Positions 25,819-33,447 of a stretch of 64,000 nt of DNA are shown here, one piece after another. Within the stretch, counting starts at the first letter, position 1. Every line of letters begins with the position of its first letter. The stretch covers positions 434,001-498,000 of the forward strand of contig NZ_JAFJMJ010000004.1 of assembly GCF_017309385.1 (NCBI RefSeq), written 5' to 3'. This stretch comes from Amycolatopsis sp. 195334CR (GTDB lineage: Bacteria; Actinomycetota; Actinomycetes; Mycobacteriales; Pseudonocardiaceae). The translations under genes were made by a program, and so were the position numbers. The notes beneath the pieces were generated by a model. It saw only the letters and a program-made list of their open reading frames with translations. It was not told the DNA's origin and searched no databases.

Positions 25819-26745
25819 ATGTCTGCTGAATCCGCACCCGTCCTGGTCACCGGCGCGACCGGCCGCCAGGGCGGGGCCACCGCCCGCGCGCTGCTCGCGG
25901 CCGGCGTGCCCGTCCGCGCCCTGGTGCGCGACCCGGCCCGGGCCCGGGCGATCGAGGCGCTCGGCGCCGAACTGGTCACCGGCGACCTCCACGACGTCGA
26001 CTCCGTGACGCGGGCGGCGAAGGGCGCCCGTGCCGTCTTCTCCGTGCAGCAGGCACCCTTCGACGGCACCGGGTTCGACTTCCCCGCCGAGGTCGAGCAG
26101 GGCGTCAACCTCATCGAAGGCGCGAAGGCCGCCGGGGTGCGCCAGTTCGTGCACACCTCGGTCTCCGGCGCCGGCCAGCACGTCGAGGCCCCCGGCTGGG
26201 CCGAAGGGCGCTGGACCGAGATGGAACCCACCCTGGGCGCCAAGAGCGCGATCCAGGACCGCCTCCGCGAAGCCGGTTTCGACCGCTGGACCCTGCTCAA
26301 GCCCGCGTTCTTCATGGAGAACTTCCTGCCCTCCATGAAGTTCCTCTTCCCGCGCGGCATCGAGGGCGGGCTGGTGAGCGTGGTGAAACCCGGCACGCAC
26401 CTGTCCCTGATCGCGACGGAGGACATCGGGGACGCGGCCGCCGCCGCGATCGCCGACCCGGACCGCTTCCACCAGGTCGAACTGGAACTCGCGGGCGACT
26501 ACCTGACGATGAAGGAGATCGCCGAAGTCCTCTCGCGCGCGATCGGCACCCCGCTGGCCGCGCCGGACATGACCGAGGAAGAGGCGTTCGCCGCGGGCAT
26601 GCCGGGCATGGGCGCCTCGCACGAGTGGCTCAACGTCACGGGCCAGCCCGCGCGCCCGGAGTTCGCCACCGAACTCGGCCTCGAACTCACCCGCTTTGAA
26701 GACTGGGCGCAGCGGTCACGCGAGCGCCTTCTCGAAGGGGAGTAG
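25819..26745 (+). CDS. NmrA-like NAD(P)-binding oxidoreductase
   Basis: Atypical short-chain dehydrogenase of 308 residues. The dinucleotide-binding loop is VLVTGATGRQGGATAR; the arginines in ALVRDPARAR suggest NADP(H). The protein follows the NmrA/quinone-reductase-like pattern (GDLHDVDSVTRAAKGARAVF, HTSVSGAGQHVE, LLKPAFFMENFLPS). AAGGAG precedes the ATG. Expression is probably under the divergent TetR repressor. Members act as redox sensors or reductases. The last 30 nt overlap the end of the convergent acetyltransferase gene. Confidence 0.88.
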   Translation: MSAESAPVLVTGATGRQGGATARALLAAGVPVRALVRDPARARAIEALGAELVTGDLHDVDSVTRAAKGARAVFSVQQAPFDGTGFDFPAEVEQGVNLIEGAKAAGVRQFVHTSVSGAGQHVEAPGWAEGRWTEMEPTLGAKSAIQDRLREAGFDRWTLLKPAFFMENFLPSMKFLFPRGIEGGLVSVVKPGTHLSLIATEDIGDAAAAAIADPDRFHQVELELAGDYLTMKEIAEVLSRAIGTPLAAPDMTEEEAFAAGMPGMGASHEWLNVTGQPARPEFATELGLELTRFEDWAQRSRERLLEGE

Positions 26746-27192
26746 CCGGACTCCGCTGGCCTCGTCGACGTGGCTGGGCAGCGGGGTGTAACCGGCGGAC
26801 TCGTACAGCGCGGCGGCCTCGGGCTGGCGCCAGCCGGTGGTGAGGTAGACGCGCCGGTACCCGCGAGCGACGGCTTCGGCTTCGAGTTCGGCGAGGATCC
26901 GCTTGCCGAGGCCGCGTCGCCGGTGGTCGGCGTGTGTCCACATGCGCTTCACCTCGGCGGTGGTGGTGTCGTACCGGCGGAACGCCCCGCCCGCCACGGC
27001 CCGGCCGTGCTCCAGCAGCACGAGCAGCGCGCCGTGCGGGCGGGCGAACTCGTCCGCCGGGTACCGGTGGATCTCGGTGGCGTCGCCGTAGCGGGTGAAG
27101 TACTCGTGCGCCAGCTGGGTCAGCATCGGCTCGAGCACCGAGTCCGCCAGCGTGGTGTGCCGCAGTTCCCAGACCGTCACGTGCCCGATCAT
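26716..27192 (-). CDS. GNAT N-acetyltransferase
   Basis: Single-domain acetyltransferase of 158 residues with the acetyl-CoA pyrophosphate loop in TTAEVKRMWTHADHRRRGLG, then KRILAELEAEAVARGYRRVY and the terminal QPEAAALYESAGYTPLP. It starts at ATG 27192, which overlaps the stop codon of the decayed flavin monooxygenase frame just upstream (ATGA), showing that the two were once translationally coupled. Acceptor unknown. Confidence 0.88.
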   Translation of the reverse strand: MIGHVTVWELRHTTLADSVLEPMLTQLAHEYFTRYGDATEIHRYPADEFARPHGALLVLLEHGRAVAGGAFRRYDTTTAEVKRMWTHADHRRRGLGKRILAELEAEAVARGYRRVYLTTGWRQPEAAALYESAGYTPLPSHVDEASGVRLLPFEKALA

Positions 27193-27411
27193 CCCCCGCC
27201 CGGTTCCGGGCCGAGCTTGGTGGCCACGTCGGTGGGGATCTGCACGTAGTCCTCGTGGCCGAAGGTGAACGGCAGGGCGAAAACGACCTCGTCGACCTCG
27301 CGGAAGGCGGCGTGGGAGTAGAGCCGCTCGGCGACGGATGTGGGACAGCTGGATCTCGGCGAACTCCTCGGACTCCGCGGCCTTCACCACACTGCTGGTC
27401 AGCAGGTTCAT
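27189..27411 (-). pseudogene. Remnant of an LLM-class flavin-dependent monooxygenase (luciferase-like)
   Basis: Two pieces of one protein family lie in different frames. The first, from 27411 to about 27331, reads NLLTSSVVKAAESEEFAEIQ and LSHIRR, like a mid-to-late segment of luciferase-like FMN oxidoreductases. The second, from about 27338 to the stop at 27189, reads SVAERLYSHAAFREVDEVVF, ALPFTFGHEDYVQIPTDVAT and KLGPEP, like the C-terminus of the same proteins. The section normally between them and the N-terminal part of the barrel are missing. This indicates an internal deletion with frame change plus 5' loss. The end is still fused to the GNAT start (ATGA). Confidence 0.6.
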
Positions 27412-27489
27412 CCCGTGCTCACCGGGCCGAGCGCAGGCTCCCGGCGCCGTGCCACATGCGCTGTCCCGGTCCCGGCGAATGCGGTCTGC

Positions 27490-28557
27490 TCAGTAGCTGG
27501 TCGCCCGTTCCGACTCGGTGTTCAGCACCGCGTCGGCGAGGAACTTGGCGGCCCAGTTCGGGAAGAGCAGTTTCTGGTACCGGCCGGTCAGCGGCCACGA
27601 CCCGGGCAGCGCGCCGACCGCGGCCGGTTCGACCGGCTGGCGGACCTGCGCGGTCGACAGGCGCCGCAGCGTGTCCTCCGCGCGGTCGCGCAGCCACGGG
27701 TGCGTGCGCGAGGCGTGGAGCCACACCGTGACCATCTGCGCGTCGCCGGTGAGGCAGGCGTAGTCCGCCAGCGGCCGGAAACCGGGGCCGATCTCCCCGG
27801 GCAGCAGCGGGTACAGCGGCGTGCCGAGTTCGGCCAGGCGCACGGCGGCCCGCGTGGCGACCTCGGCGCACTGCCTGCCGAGCCCGCCGCCGAGGATGCG
27901 CCCGCAGCCGAGCAGGCCGCGCAGCGCGTAGGCGATCGTGTGCGTGTACGGCTCCTCGTGCTCGTCGACCATCATCCGGTCGATCCAGCCATTGGTCTGG
28001 ACCTGGTCGAGCATCCAGCGCAGCGACCGCGCCACGCAGTCGAGCTGGCCCGGATCGCCGGTCACCTGCCACAGCCGCGCGAGCGACCACGCCACCCGCG
28101 CGGAATAGGTGTTGGCATACCCGCGATAGGCGTGCGACCGCCAGGCGCCGTCGGCGTCCTGGACCGAGGCGAGCCAGATCGCCGCGCGCCCGAGCGCGGC
28201 CAGCACGGCGACCTCCCTGGTCGTCTGCCACAGTTCGAGCAGGCCCTGCATGATCTGCCCGACGTCGAACACCAGCGGGTCACCGTCGGTGCCGACCCCG
28301 CCGGGGAAGGAGCCGTCGGGGGACTGGAGCCGCAGCAGCCAGTCGCCGATCTCGTGGGCGCGCACCGCGAGCGCGGGCCGTCCCAGCGCGTTCGCGGCCC
28401 GCAGCAGCGTCGGGATGGACGAGCCGCTGGTCTCCGGGTAGGCGGGCAGCCAGCCCTTGGTGAGGTCGTACCCGGCGGAAATGCCCTCCCTGCCGGTGGC
28501 GTCGTGCGCCGTCTCGATCCAGGTCATCGCCGAGGCGAGCACTGCGCGATGCCTCAC
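27490..28557 (-). CDS. Alpha/alpha-toroid protein (terpene-cyclase/prenyltransferase-like fold), function unknown
   Basis: Protein of about 355 residues built of helical-hairpin repeats with QW-like motifs: LQSPDGSFPGGV at about 78-89 and VQDADGAWRSHAYRGYANTY further on, as in squalene-hopene cyclases and related six-hairpin proteins. No DxDD class II cyclase motif and no zinc ligands of prenyltransferases are seen, so catalysis by those routes is unlikely. The similarity is to toroid proteins found in polysaccharide or natural-product loci. The start is uncertain: GTG 28557 is used, with ATG 28527 and GTG 28620 also in frame. Confidence 0.68.
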   Translation of the reverse strand: MRHRAVLASAMTWIETAHDATGREGISAGYDLTKGWLPAYPETSGSSIPTLLRAANALGRPALAVRAHEIGDWLLRLQSPDGSFPGGVGTDGDPLVFDVGQIMQGLLELWQTTREVAVLAALGRAAIWLASVQDADGAWRSHAYRGYANTYSARVAWSLARLWQVTGDPGQLDCVARSLRWMLDQVQTNGWIDRMMVDEHEEPYTHTIAYALRGLLGCGRILGGGLGRQCAEVATRAAVRLAELGTPLYPLLPGEIGPGFRPLADYACLTGDAQMVTVWLHASRTHPWLRDRAEDTLRRLSTAQVRQPVEPAAVGALPGSWPLTGRYQKLLFPNWAAKFLADAVLNTESERATSY

Positions 28558-28810
28558 CGCTGTCCGGCCCTCATTCCTTTGTATTCCACCAGGTTCGGTC
28601 AGAGTTCGTTTGTTTCTCACCTATTTGATCGGTGTTCAGTCTAGGGGTAGCGGCAGGCGCCCATCAAGGTGAAGATCGGCGCGCGGAATGTTTCACCGGG
28701 TGCACGGATGGAGCGCGCGAACGGCGGTATATCGGCAAAATATAGGTCACCGAACTAGGCGCGCGGGGGCACTCCTCAGACAAGCAGACAGCAGTGCTAC
28801 GGTCGGGAGC
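28558..28810. promoter_or_regulatory. Divergent promoter region upstream of a GntR gene
   Basis: Roughly 250 bases without a confident gene (the toroid protein may start within its left part). It contains an unusually AT-rich stretch around 28729-28747 and the dyad GGTGAA (28668-28673)/TTCACC (28692-28697). Closer to the GntR start is a short direct repeat CAGACAAGCAGACAG at 28778-28792. FadR-type proteins bind short sequences of this general kind, so autoregulation is possible. Confidence 0.3.
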
Positions 28811-29482
28811 ATGGCTCCCTCGGTACAACGCCGCCCGCTGAGTTCGCAGGCCGCGGACGCCCTCCTGGCCGACATCCGGGCCGGACGGTGGCCGCTCGGG
28901 CACAAGCTGCCCGGCGAAGCGACGCTGGCCGCGCGGCTCGGCGTCGGGCGGTCCACCTTGCGCGAGGCGATCCGCGAGCTGGCGGGCAAGGGCGTGCTCG
29001 ATTCCCGGCAGGGCGCGGGGGTTTTCGTGACCGCGCTCGACGTCACCGAGGACTGGGACGCGGTGCTCCGCCGCGCGTCGGTGGTGTCGGTGATCGAAGC
29101 GCGAGTGGCCATCGAGGCGGAGGCGGCGGCACTCGCCGCCGAGCGGCGCACGCCGGTGGACCTGCGGGCGATCCGGAAGGCGCTGACGCACCGCCGGTGG
29201 CAGGAGCGGAGCATCGAGGACCACGTCGACGCCGACATGGCCTTCCACCGCGCCGTGGTGATCGCCGCGCACAACGACGTGCTCACCGAACTGTTCGACA
29301 GCTTCGTCCCGCGCGTGCGCAAGGCGATGACCGACATGCTCCGGGCCCGCCCCCTCGACTCACCCGAAGCCGATCACGCGGCGCACGAGGACCTGGTGGA
29401 CGCGATCGTCTCGCGTGACCCGTCGGCGGCGGCCGACGCCAGCCGCACCCACCTGACCGAGCTGAAGCGGGCGTTCGGATGA
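28811..29482 (+). CDS. FadR-subfamily GntR transcriptional regulator
   Basis: Regulator of 223 residues: winged HTH (LPGEATLAARLGVGRSTLRE, AIRELAGKGVLDSRQGAGVF) and an FCD domain with likely metal/ligand residues in DADMAFHRAVV and AAHEDLVDAI. It overlaps the following ABC ATPase gene by 4 nt (ATGA), so both are made from one mRNA. The link between a GntR regulator and a lone ATPase suggests control of a transport function. Confidence 0.92.
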   Translation: MAPSVQRRPLSSQAADALLADIRAGRWPLGHKLPGEATLAARLGVGRSTLREAIRELAGKGVLDSRQGAGVFVTALDVTEDWDAVLRRASVVSVIEARVAIEAEAAALAAERRTPVDLRAIRKALTHRRWQERSIEDHVDADMAFHRAVVIAAHNDVLTELFDSFVPRVRKAMTDMLRARPLDSPEADHAAHEDLVDAIVSRDPSAAADASRTHLTELKRAFG

Positions 29483-30273
29483 GCGCGGTGCTGGAACTGC
29501 GCGACGTCACGTTTCGCCGCCAGGGCAAGGAAATCCTGCACGAGGTCAGCCTCACCGTCGGCGAGGGCGAGCACTGGGCGCTGCTCGGCCCGAACGGCGC
29601 GGGCAAGAGCACCGTGCTCGGGTTCTGCGGTGCGCTGACCCATCCGACGACCGGCACCGTCCGGGTGCTCGGCGGGCAACTGGGCCGGGTCGAACTGCAG
29701 GCGCTGCGCCGCACCATCGGGCACGTCAACCCGCGGCACCCGCTGCGTTCGCCGCTGACCGTGCGGGAGGTCGTGCTGACCGGGATCACCGGCACCGTCG
29801 ACCTGCCGCCGCGGTGGCGACCGGCTCCGGCGGAGGTGAGCGCCGCCGACGACCTCATCGACGTGCTGGGCCTGCGCGGGAAGGCGGAGGATCGCTGGCC
29901 CACGCTGTCCCAGGGCGAACGCGGCCGGGCGCTGGTGGCCCGCGCGCTGGTCTGCGAGCCCCGGCTGCTGTTGCTCGACGAACCGTCCACCGGCCTGGAC
30001 GTCGCCGCCCGGGAGCAACTGCTCGAAACCATCGACCTGCTCGACGAAACCCATCCCGGAGTGGCGTCGATCCTGGTCACCCATCACCTCGAAGAACTGC
30101 CGACGACGACCACCCACGCGCTGCTGCTGGCCGACGGGCGCGTGGTGGCAGCGGGCCCGGTCGGCACCACGGTGACCACGGCCAACGTCTCCGCCGCCTT
30201 CGACCACCCCATCGAGGTGCACCACCAGGACGGCCGCTTCTCCGCCCGAGCCACCCGGCGGCTCAGCGCCTAG
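29479..30273 (+). CDS. ABC transporter ATP-binding protein (orphan)
   Basis: ATPase of 264 residues with Walker A LLGPNGAGKS (residues 35-44), signature LSQGERGRALVARAL, Walker B LLLLDEPSTGLD and the switch His in LVTHHLEEL. It resembles ModF/iron-type ATPases with an IGHVNPRHP Q-loop replacement. No membrane permease is encoded nearby, so it either pairs with a distant permease or has a non-transport role. It is translationally coupled to the GntR gene. Confidence 0.9.
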   Translation: MSAVLELRDVTFRRQGKEILHEVSLTVGEGEHWALLGPNGAGKSTVLGFCGALTHPTTGTVRVLGGQLGRVELQALRRTIGHVNPRHPLRSPLTVREVVLTGITGTVDLPPRWRPAPAEVSAADDLIDVLGLRGKAEDRWPTLSQGERGRALVARALVCEPRLLLLDEPSTGLDVAAREQLLETIDLLDETHPGVASILVTHHLEELPTTTTHALLLADGRVVAAGPVGTTVTTANVSAAFDHPIEVHHQDGRFSARATRRLSA

Positions 30274-30309
30274 CCACCTCCGCCCGCCGCGGTGGTCCGC
30301 TGACCTTCT

Positions 30310-30347
30310 ACACAAGATTGACGCATCGTAGATCTTGTGTCGATAAT
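30310..30347 (+). promoter_or_regulatory. Box operon promoter with overlapping palindromic operator
   Basis: A consensus-like promoter is visible: -35 TTGACG at 30318-30323 and -10 GATAAT at 30342-30347 with an 18-nt spacer. Over it lies a perfect 9-bp inverted repeat, ACACAAGAT (30310-30318) and ATCTTGTGT (30332-30340), spacer 13 nt. A protein bound here would block RNA polymerase, so the operon is probably repressed until an aromatic acid or its CoA ester appears. Transcription would begin near 30354, giving a leader with the GGAGAAGGAGG ribosome site before boxC. Confidence 0.72.
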
Positions 30348-30388
30348 GAGGTCGCTGTGACGCGGACCACCACGGAGAAGGAGGTCGC

Positions 30389-32011
30389 ATGACGGCCACG
30401 GTCAGCCCGGCGGTCAGCTTCGCCCGGTCCCCGGCGGACTACCGCCACTGGCACCTCCGGATCGACGGGGCGGTGGCCTGGCTGGAACTGGACGTGGCCG
30501 AGGACGGCGGCCTCGTGCCCGGCTACGAGCTCAAGCTGAACTCCTACGACCTCGGCGTGGACATCGAGCTGTACGACGCCGTGCAGCGGCTGCGGTTCGA
30601 GCACCCCGGGGTCCGCTCGGTGGTCGTCACCAGCGCCAAGGACAACGTCTTCTGCGCCGGCGCCAACATCCGCATGCTGGCCGGGTCCTCCCACGAGTGG
30701 AAGGTGAACTTCTGCAAGTTCACCAACGAGACCCGCAACGCCATGGAGGACGCCACCGCGCACTCCGGCCAGACCTATCTCGCCGCGGTCAACGGGTCCT
30801 GCGCGGGCGGCGGCTACGAACTGGCACTGGCCTGCGACCACATCATCCTGATCGATGACAACTCCTCGACCGTCGCGCTGCCCGAGGTGCCGCTGCTCGG
30901 CGTGCTGCCCGGCACCGGCGGGCTGACCCGCGTGGTGGACAAGCGCCGCGTGCGCAAGGACCGCGCCGACGTGTTCGCCACCCGCAGCGACGGGATCCGG
31001 GGCAAGACCGCGGTCGAATGGCGGCTGGTCGACGAACTCGCGCCACGCCGGGACTTCACCGAGGTGGTCCGGCAGCGGGCGCTCGAACTGGCCGAGCGCA
31101 GCTCCCGGCCGTCCGATGCCGAGGGCGTGGAACTCACCCCGCTCGACCCCGACGGTTACGACTACCGGTACGTCAAAGCCGTACTGGGCACGGAAACGGT
31201 GGAGATCACCGTGCACGGTCCGGACGAGCACGCCACCGGCTGGCTGCTCACCCTGACCCGCGAACTCGACGATCTCATCCTTCGCCTGCGCACCAACGAA
31301 CCCGAGCTGGGCACCTGGGTGATCCGCACGGCCGGGGACGCCGAAGCCGTGCTGGCCCACGAGGAAGCGGTGCTCGGCAGGCCGGACGACTGGCTGTGCA
31401 ACGAGATCATCCACTACTACAAGCGGACGCTGAAACGGCTCGACGTGACCAGCCGCAGCCTCATCGCGCTGATCGAGCCCGGCAGCTGCTTCGCCGGCGT
31501 GCTGCTCGAACTCGCGCTCGCCGCCGACCGGCAGTACATTTTGGACGGTCCGCCGATCGACGACGAGGACAGCCCGCTGCGGGCCTCGATCCGGTTGTCC
31601 GAGGCCAACTTCGGCCGGTTCCCGATGGGCAACGGCCTGTCCCGGCTGGAATCCCGGTTCTACCAGGAGACCGATCACCTGGCCTGGTTGCGCAAGGAGA
31701 TCGGCCACGAGCTCACCCCGGCCGAGGCCGACGAACTGGGCCTGGTCACCGACGCGCTGGACGACATCGACTGGCCCGACGAGATCCGGATCGTGCTCGA
31801 AGGGCGCGCCGCGCTGAGCCCGGACTCGCTGACCGGGATGGAGGCCAACCACCGGTTCGTCGGCCCGGAAACCCTGGAAACCAAGATCTTCGGCAGGCTC
31901 ACCGCCTGGCAGAACTGGATCTTCAACCGGCCCAACGCCGCCGGGCCCGATGGCGCGCTGCGGCGCTACGGCACCGGGCAGAAGGCCGTCTTCGACCGGA
32001 AGCGGGTGTGA
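30389..32011 (+). CDS. boxC: Benzoyl-CoA-dihydrodiol lyase / 2,3-epoxybenzoyl-CoA dihydrolase (BoxC)
   Basis: BoxC opens the ring of 2,3-epoxybenzoyl-CoA by adding two waters, releasing formate and 3,4-dehydroadipyl-CoA semialdehyde. The 540-residue length and duplicated crotonase fold match the family. The first crotonase half has SAKDNVFCAGANIRML, NGSCAGGGYELALACDHI and PEVPLLGVLPGTGGLTRVVD. The second has ALIEPGSCFAGVLLELALAA and EANFGRFPMGNGLSRLESRF. It is the first gene of a four-gene operon, preceded by an excellent Shine-Dalgarno, and is followed after 4 nt by boxB. Confidence 0.95.
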   Translation: MTATVSPAVSFARSPADYRHWHLRIDGAVAWLELDVAEDGGLVPGYELKLNSYDLGVDIELYDAVQRLRFEHPGVRSVVVTSAKDNVFCAGANIRMLAGSSHEWKVNFCKFTNETRNAMEDATAHSGQTYLAAVNGSCAGGGYELALACDHIILIDDNSSTVALPEVPLLGVLPGTGGLTRVVDKRRVRKDRADVFATRSDGIRGKTAVEWRLVDELAPRRDFTEVVRQRALELAERSSRPSDAEGVELTPLDPDGYDYRYVKAVLGTETVEITVHGPDEHATGWLLTLTRELDDLILRLRTNEPELGTWVIRTAGDAEAVLAHEEAVLGRPDDWLCNEIIHYYKRTLKRLDVTSRSLIALIEPGSCFAGVLLELALAADRQYILDGPPIDDEDSPLRASIRLSEANFGRFPMGNGLSRLESRFYQETDHLAWLRKEIGHELTPAEADELGLVTDALDDIDWPDEIRIVLEGRAALSPDSLTGMEANHRFVGPETLETKIFGRLTAWQNWIFNRPNAAGPDGALRRYGTGQKAVFDRKRV

Positions 32012-32015
32012 GCAG

Positions 32016-33437
32016 ATGCCAGAGAAGATCGACTACGACGCCAAGATCCCGAACAACGTCGACCTGTCCTCCGACCGCAGGCTCCAGCGCGCGCTGGAGG
32101 GCTGGCAGCCGAAGTTCATGAACTGGTGGGGCGAGATGGGCCCGACCCTGCGCACCCAGGGCGTGTACCTGCGCACCGCGGTCAGCGTCGGCCGGGAGGG
32201 CTGGGCGCACTTCGACCACGTGCACGTGCCCGACTACCGCTGGGGCATCTTCCTCGCCGAACGCGACGGCGACCGGAGGATCGCCTTCGGGGAGCACGCC
32301 GGCGAACCGGCCTGGCAGCAGGTGCCGGGGGAGTACCGCGCCGACCTGCAGCGCCTGATCGTGATCCAGGGCGACACCGAACCGGCCTCGGTGGAACAGC
32401 AGAAACTGCTCGGCCTCACCGCGCCCAGCCTCTACGACCTGCGGAACCTGTTCCAGGTCAACGTGGAGGAGGGCCGCCACCTGTGGGCGATGGTCTACCT
32501 GCTGCACGCCTACTTCGGCAAGGAGGGCCGCGAGGAGGCCGAGGGCCTGCTCTACCGCAACTCCGGCAGCCCGGACACCCCGCGCATCCTGGGCGCCTTC
32601 AACGAGGAAACGGCCGACTGGCTGGCCTTCTACATGTTCACCTACTTCACCGACCGGGACGGCAAGTACCAGCTCGGCACGCTGAAGGAGTCCGCCTTCG
32701 ACCCGCTCTCGCGCACCTGCGAGTTCATGCTCAAGGAGGAGGCGCACCACATGTTCGTCGGCACCACCGGCGTCGACCGCGTGGTGATGCGCAGTGCCGA
32801 GCTGATCCGCGAAAACGACACCACCGACATCGCCGCGCACGGCGGCATCCCGCTGGAGATCATCCAGAAGTACATCAACTTCCACTACACCGTCTCGCTC
32901 GACCTGTTCGGCAGCGAGACCTCGACGAACGCGGCCAACTACTACACCGCGGGACTGAAGGGACGGTGGAACGAGACCCGCCGCAAGGACGACCACCGGC
33001 TCACCGACGGCAGCACCTTCCTCGACCGGCCCGCCGAGGACGGCACCTGGACCCAGGACGAGGTGCAGACCCTGCTCGCGCTCAACCTCGACCTGCGCTC
33101 GGAGTACATCGCCGACTGCCGCACCGGGCTCAAGCGCTGGAACCGCATCCTCGCCGACAACGACATCGGCTACCGGTTCTCGTTGCCCCACCCGGGGTTC
33201 AACCGCAACGTCGGGATCAACCGCGGCCACCACATCACCCCCGACGGCACCATCGTGGACGAGGCCACCTGGGAGGCGGGCCGGGCGAAGTGGCTGCCCA
33301 CCACCGAGGACCTGACCTTCGTCCGCTCGCTCATGCACCCGGTCTACGAACGCGGCAAGATCGCCTCCTGGGTCGCGCCGCCGCTCAACGGCATCAACGG
33401 CAAGCCGTTCGACTTCGAGTACGTCCACCTGCCCTGA
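32016..33437 (+). CDS. boxB: Benzoyl-CoA 2,3-epoxidase, diiron oxygenase subunit (BoxB)
   Basis: BoxB uses a diiron centre, O2 and electrons from the reductase BoxA to make 2,3-epoxybenzoyl-CoA. Length (473 residues) fits. Diiron ligand motifs are seen in LFQVNVEEGRHLWAMVYLLH (EEGRH at 151-155) and FMLKEEAHHMFVGTTG (EEAHH at 241-245), with a further Glu in FNEETADWLAF. The N-terminal KIDYDAKIPNNVDLSSDRRL is typical. Its reductase partner BoxA is not in this window, so electrons must come from a distant or substitute flavoprotein. Confidence 0.95.
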   Translation: MPEKIDYDAKIPNNVDLSSDRRLQRALEGWQPKFMNWWGEMGPTLRTQGVYLRTAVSVGREGWAHFDHVHVPDYRWGIFLAERDGDRRIAFGEHAGEPAWQQVPGEYRADLQRLIVIQGDTEPASVEQQKLLGLTAPSLYDLRNLFQVNVEEGRHLWAMVYLLHAYFGKEGREEAEGLLYRNSGSPDTPRILGAFNEETADWLAFYMFTYFTDRDGKYQLGTLKESAFDPLSRTCEFMLKEEAHHMFVGTTGVDRVVMRSAELIRENDTTDIAAHGGIPLEIIQKYINFHYTVSLDLFGSETSTNAANYYTAGLKGRWNETRRKDDHRLTDGSTFLDRPAEDGTWTQDEVQTLLALNLDLRSEYIADCRTGLKRWNRILADNDIGYRFSLPHPGFNRNVGINRGHHITPDGTIVDEATWEAGRAKWLPTTEDLTFVRSLMHPVYERGKIASWVAPPLNGINGKPFDFEYVHLP

Positions 33438-33447
33438 GGCGGTAGTG

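Noticed and set aside
25722..26426. Long minus-strand extension of the TetR gene across the NmrA gene
   Set aside because: The TetR HTH begins right after ATG 25721 with a good Shine-Dalgarno; upstream codons are antisense to the NmrA gene.
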